A stretch of DNA of 64,000 nt, taken from Devosiaceae bacterium. GTDB taxonomy: Bacteria; Pseudomonadota; Alphaproteobacteria; Rhizobiales; Devosiaceae. This document shows, one piece after another, positions 16,318-25,757 of this stretch. The notes beneath the pieces are model-generated. The model saw only the letters and a list, made by a program, of their open reading frames with translations, ran no database searches and was not told the DNA's origin. The translations under genes and the position numbers were made by a program. The stretch lies in contig JAKISW010000005.1 in the NCBI GenBank assembly GCA_021648375.1, forward strand, positions 39,660-103,659. Direction: 5' to 3'. Each line of letters opens with the position of its first letter. Positions within the stretch are counted from its first letter, which is position 1.

Positions 16318-17193
16318 ATGTTGGGAAAAAACATGTCGGGCGAAGAAATTTCTCTTAGTGACAAAGAATTTGATAAAATACGGGATCGTATTTATCAGAT
16401 TGCGGGAATTTCTCTTGGCGAGGCCAAGCGGGTATTGGTGGTTTCCCGGCTAACAAAAATCGTTCGCGCTAAAAACCTTAAAAGCTTTGATGCATATGTG
16501 GACTTTTTGGATAAGCGCGCCTCAAGGGATGACAAGCAGGTTTTTGTCAACGCACTTACCACAAATCTGACCCGATTTTATCGGGAGGATCATCATTTTG
16601 ATCATCTGGTAAAATATGTGGGCCGGTTGGTGGCAAATCCGCGTTATAAAACCTCTACGGGCAAGCCAAGATTGCGCATCTGGTCAGCGGGTTGTTCCAC
16701 AGGGCAGGAGCCATATACCATCGCCATGGCTCTTATGCAGAATTTCCCACAACTCAAAAGCTGGGATTTCAAAATTTTGGCCACTGATGTTGATACGGAC
16801 GTAATTGCCAAGGCCGCAATGGGAATATATCCGGCCGGAGAACTTGAAGGCTTATCCAAATCCCAGGCTGCAATATTCGAAAAAACGCCAGATGGAAATG
16901 TTAGAATTCCGTCAAATTTGCGAAATCTGATGACGTTTAAGCCGTTAAATTTAATGTTGGATTGGCCGATGAAGGGACCGTTTGACGCCATTTTTTGCCG
17001 CAATGTCACAATATATTTCGACAAGCCAACCCAGACAAAAGTTTTTGAGCGCTTTAGTGAGCTGCTACCCGAGGACGGGTATTTATATATTGGCCATTCA
17101 GAAAACATGCGCGCTGCAGCGCTTGGTTTTTGTATTGATGGAAAAACTATTTATCGCCGTTCGATGCAGGAAAATATGAGGGCCAGTCGATGA
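16318..17193 (+). CDS. cheR: Chemotaxis protein methyltransferase CheR
   Basis: A 291-residue CheR with the N-terminal helical domain (about 15-80) and the SAM-binding domain: LRIWSAGCSTGQEPYTIAM near 122-140, ILATDVDTDV near 158 and the IFCRNVTIYFD segment near 224. It methylates receptor glutamates. ATG 16318 is used; a second in-frame ATG five codons later is possible. The end overlaps cheB by 4 bp. The 207 bp upstream hold GGGATTTAT as in the che promoter region and otherwise no recognisable gene. Confidence 0.94.
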   Translation: MLGKNMSGEEISLSDKEFDKIRDRIYQIAGISLGEAKRVLVVSRLTKIVRAKNLKSFDAYVDFLDKRASRDDKQVFVNALTTNLTRFYREDHHFDHLVKYVGRLVANPRYKTSTGKPRLRIWSAGCSTGQEPYTIAMALMQNFPQLKSWDFKILATDVDTDVIAKAAMGIYPAGELEGLSKSQAAIFEKTPDGNVRIPSNLRNLMTFKPLNLMLDWPMKGPFDAIFCRNVTIYFDKPTQTKVFERFSELLPEDGYLYIGHSENMRAAALGFCIDGKTIYRRSMQENMRASR

Positions 17194-18245
17194 GTATCAG
17201 GGTTTTAGTTGTTGATGATTCAGCGTTAATTCGTGAAGTGTTGAGCTCCCAGTTAATAAAAGACGGGGATATTGAAGTTGTTGGTACGGCAGAAGATCCC
17301 ATTGTGGCGCGCCGTAAAATCAAGGAATTAAACCCAGACGTTATAACCCTTGATATTGAAATGCCTAATATGAACGGGCTTGAATTTTTATCAAAACTTA
17401 TGCGCCTGCGTCCCCTGCCTGTTGTTATGGTTTCGACGCTTACTCACAAAGGGGCCAGCGAAACCATGCTGGCACTTGAATTGGGGGCGGTGGATTTTGT
17501 TGGCAAACCGGGAGCTAATCTGTCCGGTGGAATTGAAAAATTTGGGGCAGATATTCGGGAAAAAGTTCGTTCAGCCGCACAAAGTGACGTTAAAGGCCAG
17601 GTAATGCGACCAAATGTTGCGTCAAAATCATTTGTCGCGAACAGTGCAGCCGGGGTCGCTGCTGGTTCACTTATTGCTATTGGAGCATCAACCGGGGGCG
17701 TGGATGCGGTGAGGAATGTAATTTCGCGTTTGCCCGCGGATAGCCCTCCCGTCCTGGTGGCTCAGCACATGCCTGAAAGCTTCACCGCCCGTTTTGCTGA
17801 GAGATTAAATCAGCAGGTTGAACTGGAGGTTGTTGAGGCTGTGGACCGTATGCCAATTGAGGTGGGCAAGGTTTATATCGCCAAGGGAGGTTTTCATCTG
17901 CTGGTTGAAATCAGTTCCGGGCAGATGAAATGCCGTCTGAATGAAAATGATCTGGTATCAGGGCATCGGCCTAGTGTTGATGTGTTGTTTGCTTCGGTGG
18001 CCAAAACCATTGGATCAAAAGCTGTCGGAGCCATATTGACCGGTATGGGAAAAGATGGTGCCGAGGGGCTAAAACTCATGCGTCAAGCCGGGTCTTATAC
18101 AGTTGGACAGAACAAAGAATCTGCACTGGTTTATGGCATGCCAAGAGTCGCAAATGAAATCGGTGCCGTGGTTGAAGAGGCTGCAGTCGAAGATATTGCA
18201 AACCGGTTGATTTTTGGATTGCTGAAGCAAAAATCTGTTGCTTAA
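17190..18245 (+). CDS. cheB: Protein-glutamate methylesterase CheB
   Basis: A 351-residue CheB. The receiver domain has the acceptor Asp55 in TLDIEMPNMNGLEFL. After a linker (about 125-155) comes the methylesterase domain with catalytic Ser167 (GASTGG), His193 (AQHMPESF) and Asp289 (TGMGKDGAEG). Phosphorylated by CheA, it removes receptor methyl groups and completes adaptation. Its ATG lies in the cheR stop (ATGA), indicating coupled synthesis of the opposing enzymes. Confidence 0.95.
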   Translation: MSIRVLVVDDSALIREVLSSQLIKDGDIEVVGTAEDPIVARRKIKELNPDVITLDIEMPNMNGLEFLSKLMRLRPLPVVMVSTLTHKGASETMLALELGAVDFVGKPGANLSGGIEKFGADIREKVRSAAQSDVKGQVMRPNVASKSFVANSAAGVAAGSLIAIGASTGGVDAVRNVISRLPADSPPVLVAQHMPESFTARFAERLNQQVELEVVEAVDRMPIEVGKVYIAKGGFHLLVEISSGQMKCRLNENDLVSGHRPSVDVLFASVAKTIGSKAVGAILTGMGKDGAEGLKLMRQAGSYTVGQNKESALVYGMPRVANEIGAVVEEAAVEDIANRLIFGLLKQKSVA

Positions 18246-18336
18246 AAATATATGCCAAATTGAGAATATGGTAAGAGTTTACCCTTATTAAAGTATTTAA
18301 GCTCCAACACTAAAACGTAAAAAACGAGTATTAAAA

Positions 18337-18726
18337 ATGCCAAAAGCAAGCACTATAAGCGTCCTGGTCGTTGACGATCAGCAATCAATGCGCGGCATCT
18401 GCAAATTCATCCTCAATCAGCTGGGGTTCCAGAAAATTACCGAAGCTAAAAGCGGGCGTGATGCACTGGGAAAATTGCAGGAAAACAAGATTGATCTGAT
18501 TATATCGGACTGGAACATGGATGATATTGACGGTTTGACTTTACTCAAAGTTATTCGCAAGCACCCAAAAACCAAGACTATGCCGTTTATTATGGCGACT
18601 GGGCGCTCTGATAAGGAGCAGGTGAAAGAGGCGATTGTCGCCGGGGTTAATAATTATATCATCAAGCCGTTTGACGCCGGGTCGATGAAGAAAAAAATCG
18701 AGGCGGTTATTGGTGCCTTGGTTTAA
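18337..18726 (+). CDS. cheY: Chemotaxis response regulator CheY (second copy)
   Basis: A 129-residue receiver with acidic pair Asp13/Asp14, acceptor Asp58 in IISDWNMDDIDGLTLL, and Lys in YIIKPFD. The ISDWNMP-like context of the acceptor is that of classical motor-binding CheY, so this copy is the better candidate for the flagellar motor output; that is inference. It follows cheB by 91 bp with a small hairpin (GGTAA...TTACC, 18270 region) between them, and precedes the receptor gene. Confidence 0.92.
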   Translation: MPKASTISVLVVDDQQSMRGICKFILNQLGFQKITEAKSGRDALGKLQENKIDLIISDWNMDDIDGLTLLKVIRKHPKTKTMPFIMATGRSDKEQVKEAIVAGVNNYIIKPFDAGSMKKKIEAVIGALV

Positions 18727-18816
18727 TAGCCGGTAATTTTTATTCAGGCGTTTGCCTGATTTTAATACATACCAAGAAATTCTGCGTACTATTTTTCAAT
18801 GCGATGGGGCATAAGC

Positions 18817-21273
18817 ATGACTTCCAAATCAAAAAAACAATCGGTATCTGGGCTACAGCAACTGGTTTCAAGGTTTCCGATCCGGGTTCGTATTCTTGCC
18901 CTTTGTCTTGTGCCATTGGCGGGCCTGTTATTTATCGGCTTTCAGGAGCTGACCTCAGAATATGAGAAAACTGTTTCGGCCCAGCAGGCGCTCGCTATAA
19001 CGGAAAAACTCCCGCTATTTTCAGAAATAATCCAGGCAATGCAACAAGAACGAGGCATGTCGGCTGGCTTTATTGCCTCGGGGGGGCAGAATTTTGTGGG
19101 CGAGCTAAGTGCGCAAAGGCCAAAAACTGATATCCAGTTTACAGCTTTTAGTGGCTTTGTTGAAGATATGATGCAGCCGGGCATGAATATGGCGCCGGAG
19201 CTTATTGAAATATTTCAAACGGTGTTGGGTGAGTTTGAAGATCTTGAGGCAATACGGAGTCAGGTGAGCGCTCTTCAGGTTTCAAAATCTGAAATGATTA
19301 GTTATTATACCGGAGTAATTGGCGAGCTGCTGCATACGATTGGACTTCAGATTTCCCTGTCAAAAGACCCTGTTATGTCGACAAAATTTCAGTCGCTGAG
19401 TGCATTGCTTCTGGCGAAGGAAAGTGCCGGGATTGAACGGGCGGTTGGTGCGGCGGCATTTTCAAGTAAAACAATAAATCGGGCGGACTACGCAAAATTT
19501 GTTGGTCTGGTTGATATGCAAAATGTGATGTTGGGTACATTCAGGGATACTGCGAGCGCTGAATTGCAACAATTCTTTGATGAAACAGTCAGCGGGACTA
19601 TTGTTGATCAGGTCAATTTATACAGAGATTTGCTGCGCCAAGTTCCGTTTGGCGGCTCGATCGCTTCAGTTTCAGGCGCTCAATGGTTTGCAGCAACCAC
19701 AGATCGCATTAATTTGCTCAATCAAGTGGATGATGAGGCAACCACATATGCGATTGAGCTCGCTCGAGAACTGGAAGCAAAGGCATCCCAAAAATTATTG
19801 GTCAACGCCATAATTAATGGCGCAATTATTTTACTGACAATTGTTATGGCCTTTATTGTGGTGCGCTCGATTAGCGGGCCGGTTATCCGACTGACTAAAA
19901 CCATGGATGTAATGGCAGGTGGCAATTTCGATGTGGAAGTTTTTGGAACTGAAAACCACGATGAACTTGGAAAAATGGCACGGGCTGTCGAAATTTTCAA
20001 GCAAAACGGTTTAAAAGTTGCCGCCATGACCGAAGATGAAAAAGCCACCGCTGCGCGCAATATTGCGGAACGGAGCCAGATGATGGAACAGCTTGGGCAT
20101 GCATTTGGCGATGTGGTTGGTGCTGCTGTTGCGGGTGATTTTTCCAAGCGTGTTGAAGCTGAATTCCCCGATGATGAACTTAATCAGCTCGGGGTGAAGG
20201 TAAATGAGCTTGTGCAGACTGTTGAGAGGGGTCTTGGGGAAACCGGCGATGTTCTTGCCGCTTTAGCCAGAACCGATCTTACCATGCGGGTTGAAGGTCA
20301 ATATGAAGGCTCGTTTGATAAGCTGAAGAACGATACAAATGCGGTTGCTGATAAGCTTTCCGATGTCATAGGTCAGTTGCGCGATACTTCGGGTGCTCTT
20401 AAATCTGCCACCGGTGAAATTCTTGCCGGGGCCAATGACCTTAGCGAGCGCACCACCAAGCAGGCGGCAACGGTTGAAGAAACCTCAGCCACCGTTGAGA
20501 CACTTTCAAATACGGTTATGAAGAGTGCTGATCAGGCCGATGAGGCCTCGACAAAGTCCAAGGTTTTGGCCCAAACAGCTGAACAAACCGGTCAGACTGT
20601 TGATCTGGCCACCGAAGCCATGGAGCGGATTACAACATCTTCGGCCAAGATATCAAATGTTATTGGCATGATTGACGATATTGCTTTTCAGACCAATCTT
20701 TTGGCATTGAACGCTTCTGTTGAAGCGGCTCGTGCCGGAGAGGCCGGGAAGGGCTTTGCGGTTGTTGCCATTGAAGTTCGTCGCCTTGCACAAAGTGCAG
20801 CTGAGGCTTCATCCGAGGTTAAGCAACTGGTTGAGCAAAGCGCAACTGAAGTTGGTACCGGCTCCAAGCACGTTGTTTCTGCGGCTGAAAAAATCAAGGA
20901 AATGATCATTGGAATTCAGGAAAGCTCGGAATTAATGGCAGCAATTGCCTCGGCGTCTCGTGATCAGGCTTCTTCGATTGATGAGGTTAATGTTGCCGTT
21001 CGTCAGATGGATGAAATGACCCAGCATAATGCAGCTTTGGTTGAAGAAACCAATGCGGCAATCGAACAGACCGATAACCAGGTGGATGAGCTGGACCGGA
21101 TTGTTGATGTGTTCAAGCTTGGTGATAATGCCGGGCAACGATCTGCCTCGCCGGCTCCACAGGCTGCACCAAGGCAGGGTATTAAGCAGATACAGGCCAA
21201 GGTTTCCAAGGCGGCTAAATCTTATCTGTCTGAAGGCAGTGCTGCTGTCGATAGTGAATGGGATGAGTTTTAG
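18817..21273 (+). CDS. Methyl-accepting chemotaxis protein with NIT-type sensor
   Basis: About 818 residues from ATG 18817 (an ATG six codons upstream has no ribosome site). One membrane helix near 25-45 is followed by a large periplasmic helical domain with AMQQERGMSAGFIASGG and ELSAQRPKTD, typical of the nitrate/nitrite-sensing NIT domain; the second helix is about 328-352. HAMP follows, then two further HAMP-like units (DFSKRVEAEF and DLTMRVEGQY regions), and the signalling hairpin with tip IAFQTNLLALNASVEAARAGE near 620. The C-terminus EWDEF fits the xWxxF CheR/CheB tether. It ends the che cluster. Confidence 0.9.
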   Translation: MTSKSKKQSVSGLQQLVSRFPIRVRILALCLVPLAGLLFIGFQELTSEYEKTVSAQQALAITEKLPLFSEIIQAMQQERGMSAGFIASGGQNFVGELSAQRPKTDIQFTAFSGFVEDMMQPGMNMAPELIEIFQTVLGEFEDLEAIRSQVSALQVSKSEMISYYTGVIGELLHTIGLQISLSKDPVMSTKFQSLSALLLAKESAGIERAVGAAAFSSKTINRADYAKFVGLVDMQNVMLGTFRDTASAELQQFFDETVSGTIVDQVNLYRDLLRQVPFGGSIASVSGAQWFAATTDRINLLNQVDDEATTYAIELARELEAKASQKLLVNAIINGAIILLTIVMAFIVVRSISGPVIRLTKTMDVMAGGNFDVEVFGTENHDELGKMARAVEIFKQNGLKVAAMTEDEKATAARNIAERSQMMEQLGHAFGDVVGAAVAGDFSKRVEAEFPDDELNQLGVKVNELVQTVERGLGETGDVLAALARTDLTMRVEGQYEGSFDKLKNDTNAVADKLSDVIGQLRDTSGALKSATGEILAGANDLSERTTKQAATVEETSATVETLSNTVMKSADQADEASTKSKVLAQTAEQTGQTVDLATEAMERITTSSAKISNVIGMIDDIAFQTNLLALNASVEAARAGEAGKGFAVVAIEVRRLAQSAAEASSEVKQLVEQSATEVGTGSKHVVSAAEKIKEMIIGIQESSELMAAIASASRDQASSIDEVNVAVRQMDEMTQHNAALVEETNAAIEQTDNQVDELDRIVDVFKLGDNAGQRSASPAPQAAPRQGIKQIQAKVSKAAKSYLSEGSAAVDSEWDEF

Positions 21274-21284
21274 GGTCCTGACCC
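21273..21284 (+). repeat. GGGTCCTGACCC hairpin on the MCP stop codon
   Basis: A 5-bp perfect inverted repeat with CT loop directly joined to the TAG stop (21271-21273). It repeats the core seen at the phnE stop and the ends of the element at 31667-31948. Confidence 0.6.
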
Positions 21285-21312
21285 GAGAACCTAATGCTGA
21301 AATAATAAATTG

Positions 21313-21347
21313 AAAAGGGGCGCTTGAATAGCGCCCCTTTTCTTTTG
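21313..21347 (+). terminator. Intrinsic terminator after the che cluster
   Basis: An 11-bp perfect stem (aaaaggggcgc 21313-21323, gcgccccttt plus t 21331-21341) with a 7-nt loop is followed by a T-rich tract. It closes the MCP transcript and is one of the clearest terminators in the window. Confidence 0.9.
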
Positions 21348-21463
21348 TTGTGTCAAAAACTTCTATTATTTATAAAAGCTCTATCGTTTGGTGTTGACCA
21401 CGCGGATTGCATATGAGCACATGCGCCGGGCCTGTGATCTAGATTATTTTTTGGGGGACGCAC

Positions 21464-22243
21464 TTGAGCGCTGATTTTATAATTGAAGTTAATAGTGTTT
21501 CGAAGAATTTTGGCGGGGTTGTTGCCGTCAATGAATGTTCTTTAAAGGTTGAAAGAGGTTCGATCACCGGCCTTATCGGCCCCAACGGGGCTGGAAAAAC
21601 CACCCTGTTCAACATGGTTGCCGGAACCACCACTCCAAGTTCTGGAAATATAATCTTCGACGGCGAGGATGTTACCGGGTTCGATCCGCATATTCTGTTT
21701 GACCGGGGTATGCTCAGGACTTTTCAGATTGCCCATGAATTTTCTCAGATGAGCGCGATGGAAAACCTGATGATGGTGCCGGGCGATCAACCGGGTGAGC
21801 ATTTGCTTGATGTATGGCTGAGACCATCTTTGGTGCGCAGCCGCGAATTGGAAGTTCGTCAAAAAGCCAATGATGTAATAGATTTTTTAAAACTTTCTCA
21901 CATCAAGGATGAGTTGGCTGGAAACCTTTCCGGGGGACAAAAAAAGCTGCTGGAACTTGGGCGCACCATGATGGTTGATGCCAAGCTGGTATTACTTGAT
22001 GAGGTTGCGGCCGGGGTAAACCGTACTTTGTTAAAAGACCTGGCGCACAATATTGAGCGCATGAACAAGGAGCTTGGGTATACGTTTTTTGTGATCGAGC
22101 ATGATATGGATTTGATCGCCAGGCTTTGCGACCCGGTAATTGTCATGGCGCAGGGGCAGGTTATTGCCCAGGGACCGATGGAAGAAATACGCAAAAACCC
22201 TGAAATTATCGAAGCCTATTTTGGCACACCGGTGGAGGCATAA
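21464..22243 (+). CDS. livG: Branched-chain amino acid ABC transporter ATP-binding protein LivG-type
   Basis: A 259-residue ABC ATPase with Walker A GPNGAGKTT near residues 38-46, the signature LSGGQKKLLELG near 150 and Walker B LVLLDEVAAGVN near 173; the region between is of the LivG length. The start is TTG 21464, chosen because TTGGGGGACGCAC places a strong Shine-Dalgarno in front. It is the first gene of a tight livG-livF-livH-livM operon starting 190 bp after the che terminator side. In the Walker B extension, DEVAAGVN is normal for LivG-like proteins. Confidence 0.92.
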   Translation: MSADFIIEVNSVSKNFGGVVAVNECSLKVERGSITGLIGPNGAGKTTLFNMVAGTTTPSSGNIIFDGEDVTGFDPHILFDRGMLRTFQIAHEFSQMSAMENLMMVPGDQPGEHLLDVWLRPSLVRSRELEVRQKANDVIDFLKLSHIKDELAGNLSGGQKKLLELGRTMMVDAKLVLLDEVAAGVNRTLLKDLAHNIERMNKELGYTFFVIEHDMDLIARLCDPVIVMAQGQVIAQGPMEEIRKNPEIIEAYFGTPVEA

Positions 22244-22245
22244 AA

Positions 22246-22950
22246 ATGGCACTGGTGGCGCTTGAAAATGTCGAGGCAGGATATGGGGGAGCACCCATTC
22301 TCAAGGGTATAAATATGGAGATTGATGCCAGCGATATCGGGGTCATTGTCGGACCGAACGGGGCCGGGAAATCAACAGCTCTCAAGTCAATTTTCGGATT
22401 GCTTAAGGTTAGTTCCGGCACAATAAAATTTGATGATGAAGATGTTACGAATTCTCTGCCCGACCGGTTGGTGCCCAAGGGTTTGAGTTTTGTACCTCAA
22501 GAGCACAATGTTTTTACAACCATGAGTGTCAATGAAAATCTGGAGATGGGGGCGTTTATTCGCCGCGATGATTTTTCTGACACTATGGATTCAGTTTATG
22601 AAATGTTTCCTCCCCTGAAGGAAAAACGCAATCAGCCGGCCGGTGAACTTTCCGGGGGGCAACGTCAGATGGTGGCTATGGGGCGGGCTTTGATGAGTAA
22701 ACCAAGATTATTGTTGCTTGATGAGCCATCTGCCGGATTATCACCGCGCTATATGCTGGAGATTTTTGAGCAGATTGTAAAAATCAACGCGTCCGGGGTG
22801 GGCATATTAATGGTTGAGCAGAATGCCCGGCAGGCGCTGGAATTTGCTTCCAAGGGTTTTGTGCTGGCCAATGGGCAAAATCGGTTTACTGGAACTGGAA
22901 AAGAGCTTCTGAACGATCCGGAAGTGGCAAAAAGCTTTTTGGGCGGATAA
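22246..22950 (+). CDS. livF: Branched-chain amino acid ABC transporter ATP-binding protein LivF-type
   Basis: A 234-residue ATPase: Walker A GPNGAGKST near 36-44, signature LSGGQRQMVAMG near 138 and Walker B LLLLDEPSAGLSP near 159. It forms a heterodimer with LivG on the cytoplasmic face. It starts 2 bp after livG and ends 1 bp before livH, so all four genes are translationally linked. Confidence 0.94.
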   Translation: MALVALENVEAGYGGAPILKGINMEIDASDIGVIVGPNGAGKSTALKSIFGLLKVSSGTIKFDDEDVTNSLPDRLVPKGLSFVPQEHNVFTTMSVNENLEMGAFIRRDDFSDTMDSVYEMFPPLKEKRNQPAGELSGGQRQMVAMGRALMSKPRLLLLDEPSAGLSPRYMLEIFEQIVKINASGVGILMVEQNARQALEFASKGFVLANGQNRFTGTGKELLNDPEVAKSFLGG

Positions 22951-22951
22951 A

Positions 22952-23950
22952 ATGAATGAACTTATTTTCTTTGTGAACAAGGTTTTGGTGTCTGGGATGG
23001 TGCTTGGTTCCATCTATGCTTTGGGGGCAGTGGGCATAACGCTGATCTTTGGAATTCTCCGGTTTGCCCATTTTGCCCATGGTGATCTGATGACCCTTGG
23101 TGCCTTTGTGACGTTTATTTTGACAGTTATGGCGGCAGCTCTTGGCATTGTTGCGCCAATTCCCATGGCAATACTTGTATTGCCGCTGGCCATGGTAATT
23201 GCTGCCGGTCTGGCCCTTGGCATTGATAAAGGGTTTTATGAGCCTTTGAGGAAAAGGGGGGCAAAGCCGGTTATTCTGCTGATTGCCTCGATTGGGGTTA
23301 CCCTGATGATCCAAGGGCTAATCCGTCTTTTTTCCGGGGTGTCCACCCGTAGTTTTTATGCGGATACGCCCAAGCAGATTTTTCGCATTGATATGTCATT
23401 TTTAGGGGCAAGCAGGCCAATAGTTGTTACCGAGCCTCAGATATGGATGATCGGGCTGACAATAATTGCGGTGCTGGCCTTGCATTTTTTCCTGACCCGC
23501 TCGCGTCTGGGCAAGGGTATGCGGGCAATGGCCGATAATGCTGATCTGGCGCAAGTTTCTGGCATTAATACCAAACTGGTGGTGCGGGTGACATGGATTA
23601 TTGCCGGGTCGCTGGCCTGTCTGGCGGGCACCATGCTGGCCCTAGATGTAACATTAAAACCCGATCTGGCGTTTAATATTATCCTGCCGATATTTGCCGC
23701 TGCCATTGTTGGCGGGCTTGGCCAATCCTATGGGGCAATTGCCGGGGGATTTCTGGTTGGGTTTGCAGAGACCATGGCAGTATTTAACTGGGCAGTATTA
23801 TTGCGCCCGTTCAGAGCTGGCTTACCGGACTGGATACCTAATGACCTCTCGATTGTTCCAACCGAATACAAGCTAACCGTTGCATTTACTATTCTGATTA
23901 TTGTGTTGCTGGTCAAACCAACCGGTCTGTTTAAGGGGGTTTCCTCATGA
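22952..23950 (+). CDS. livH: Branched-chain amino acid ABC transporter permease LivH-type
   Basis: A 332-residue membrane protein with about eight hydrophobic helices, starting with GMVLGSIYALGAVGITLIFGI and ending in VAFTILIIVLLVKPTGLFKG, both typical of LivH. The conserved RAMADNADLAQVSGINT loop contacts the ATPase. The length is slightly above E. coli LivH, with an insert around residues 125-150. It overlaps livM by 4 bp. Confidence 0.92.
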   Translation: MNELIFFVNKVLVSGMVLGSIYALGAVGITLIFGILRFAHFAHGDLMTLGAFVTFILTVMAAALGIVAPIPMAILVLPLAMVIAAGLALGIDKGFYEPLRKRGAKPVILLIASIGVTLMIQGLIRLFSGVSTRSFYADTPKQIFRIDMSFLGASRPIVVTEPQIWMIGLTIIAVLALHFFLTRSRLGKGMRAMADNADLAQVSGINTKLVVRVTWIIAGSLACLAGTMLALDVTLKPDLAFNIILPIFAAAIVGGLGQSYGAIAGGFLVGFAETMAVFNWAVLLRPFRAGLPDWIPNDLSIVPTEYKLTVAFTILIIVLLVKPTGLFKGVSS

Positions 23951-25224
23951 TCAGACGCGCAGCTCTATTATATTTTGGTTTGGCGGGTCTGATAATTCTG
24001 GTCGCTTTGGTTATGGGTGCGCCATTTACTGTGCGCCTGAGCGTTGAAGCGCTGGCGCTTTCTCTCATTGCTCTGGGCCTTAATATCCAGTGGGGATATG
24101 GGGGATTGTTTAATTTCGGGGTGATGGGTTTTATCATGGTGGGCGGGTTTGCCGTTACCTTTATTTCTGTGCCGGTGAATATAGAGTTTTGGGGCTCTGA
24201 AGGGCCATTTATGTTGCTTAAGGTATTGATTGCCGCCGGCATCGGGGCTTTGCTGATAATGGGAGCCAACCGGTTGCACCGGCTTGGGGCGTCCCCGCGC
24301 TGGCATCGCAGTGCTCAGGTGGCAGCCTGGATTGTTGCATATATTATGTATCGATCTCAGATTGATCCAGCGGCAAAATATATTGAAGCAGAAGCGGGCT
24401 TTGTTGGCGGCTTAGGCTTGCCGGTAATCTTTGGTTGGATGTTTGGCGGCTTATTGGCGGCCGGAATTGCCTATATAATCGGCAAAATTGCTCTGGGTCT
24501 GAGGACTGATTATCTGGCCATCGCCACCATTGGAATTTCAGAAATCATTCGCGCTTTGATTAAAAATATGGACTGGCTGACCAGGGGGACACTAACGGTT
24601 TCTCCGATTCCGTGGCCGGTGCCGCGCCCCCAGGATTATCAGGCTTTTGGAGTTGATACTTTCAATTCGTTTGTATTTGCCAGAGCCGGGTATCTGGCGG
24701 TGGTGATTGTTGTGGTAATTATTGCATTATTTCTTATTCAGCGGGCCTATGGGGGACCGTGGGGACGGATGATGCGGGCCATTCGTGATAATCATATTTC
24801 GGCGGCCTCCATGGGCAAAGATGTAAAATCTCGCCAATTGGAAATATTTATCTTTGGCGCGGTGCTGATGGGAATTGGCGGGGCGATTTTAACTTCTTTT
24901 GCGCAGATTTATGACCCCGGCGGCTATCAGCCGATCAATCATACTTTCATTATCTGGGTTATGGTGATTGTTGGCGGAGCCGGAAATAATTTTGGCGCGT
25001 TGTTTGGCGGGGTGTTTATCTATATTGTCTGGGTATTATCCGAGCCGATCAGTCAGGCAATGTTTATAAATATTTCCCAGTTTTCTGAAGGGGTGGGCTG
25101 GGGAGCAATTCCTGATATTGAAAGTCGCTCCCTGCAAATGCGGGTATTTGTGCTGGGGTTGGTTATTACGCTGGCCCTAAGATATGCGCCCAGGGGGTTA
25201 ATCCCTGAGGTGGTGCGAAAATAA
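23947..25224 (+). CDS. livM: Branched-chain amino acid ABC transporter permease LivM-type
   Basis: A 425-residue permease. The core has LALSLIALGLNIQWGYGGLFNFG near the N-terminus and MMRAIRDNHISAASMGKDV for the coupling loop. A roughly 60-residue arginine-rich loop (about residues 95-130, NRLHRLGASPRWHRS) extends it beyond the usual length. ATG 23947 overlaps the livH stop. It ends the contiguous transport operon; the DUF5946 gene follows 12 bp later and is probably on the same transcript. Confidence 0.92.
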   Translation: MIRRAALLYFGLAGLIILVALVMGAPFTVRLSVEALALSLIALGLNIQWGYGGLFNFGVMGFIMVGGFAVTFISVPVNIEFWGSEGPFMLLKVLIAAGIGALLIMGANRLHRLGASPRWHRSAQVAAWIVAYIMYRSQIDPAAKYIEAEAGFVGGLGLPVIFGWMFGGLLAAGIAYIIGKIALGLRTDYLAIATIGISEIIRALIKNMDWLTRGTLTVSPIPWPVPRPQDYQAFGVDTFNSFVFARAGYLAVVIVVVIIALFLIQRAYGGPWGRMMRAIRDNHISAASMGKDVKSRQLEIFIFGAVLMGIGGAILTSFAQIYDPGGYQPINHTFIIWVMVIVGGAGNNFGALFGGVFIYIVWVLSEPISQAMFINISQFSEGVGWGAIPDIESRSLQMRVFVLGLVITLALRYAPRGLIPEVVRK

Positions 25225-25236
25225 AGGGGATGCTCC

Positions 25237-25728
25237 ATGGAGAAGCTCGCATGTTTTGCATGTGGCGGGACATTTGCCGATACGGAAGGCCCGGTTCACG
25301 CTTATATGGCGTCGTCGCCGGGATGCTGGGCAGCGTTTGGGCAGGTGTTGGCACGCGAATATAGCGATACCACTTATTTTGATGTGCATCGCTTAAGTGT
25401 GGATGCTTATGCGGTGCAGCATCCGGGTATCCCTTCAAAGCAAACCATTGGATCTGTCGGGGTGCATCTGGTTCGACTTTGTTTGTTTCATGAATATAGT
25501 TTAAGTCCTGAACGCGCCAATGACGTAATGATTAAAGTGAGTAAAAACAAAGGAAACTTTGTCTGGCTTGAACCACCATCAGCATTGGGAGAAATTACTG
25601 TTGCCGATGTGGCAATGGCAAGCAGTGTTGAACAGCACAAAACCCTGGTGAGGGCGTGGGCAAAAGGGGCGTGGGAAGCCTGGTCGCCTCATCATTCACA
25701 AGTGCGACAGTGGATTAAAGTAAAGTAG
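25237..25728 (+). CDS. DUF5946 family protein
   Basis: A 163-residue protein with an N-terminal CFACGG (Cys pair like a small metal site), GPVHAYMASSPGCWAAFGQVLAREYSD and VHRLSVDAYAVQHPG, which I recognise as DUF5946. The function is unknown. It begins 12 bp after livM with GGGGATGCTCC before the ATG, so it is co-transcribed with the amino acid importer; that association may hint at regulation or nitrogen metabolism but gives no mechanism. Confidence 0.8.
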   Translation: MEKLACFACGGTFADTEGPVHAYMASSPGCWAAFGQVLAREYSDTTYFDVHRLSVDAYAVQHPGIPSKQTIGSVGVHLVRLCLFHEYSLSPERANDVMIKVSKNKGNFVWLEPPSALGEITVADVAMASSVEQHKTLVRAWAKGAWEAWSPHHSQVRQWIKVK

Positions 25729-25757
25729 GAGGGGATAAAAAAAGCCCGGAACAGAAG

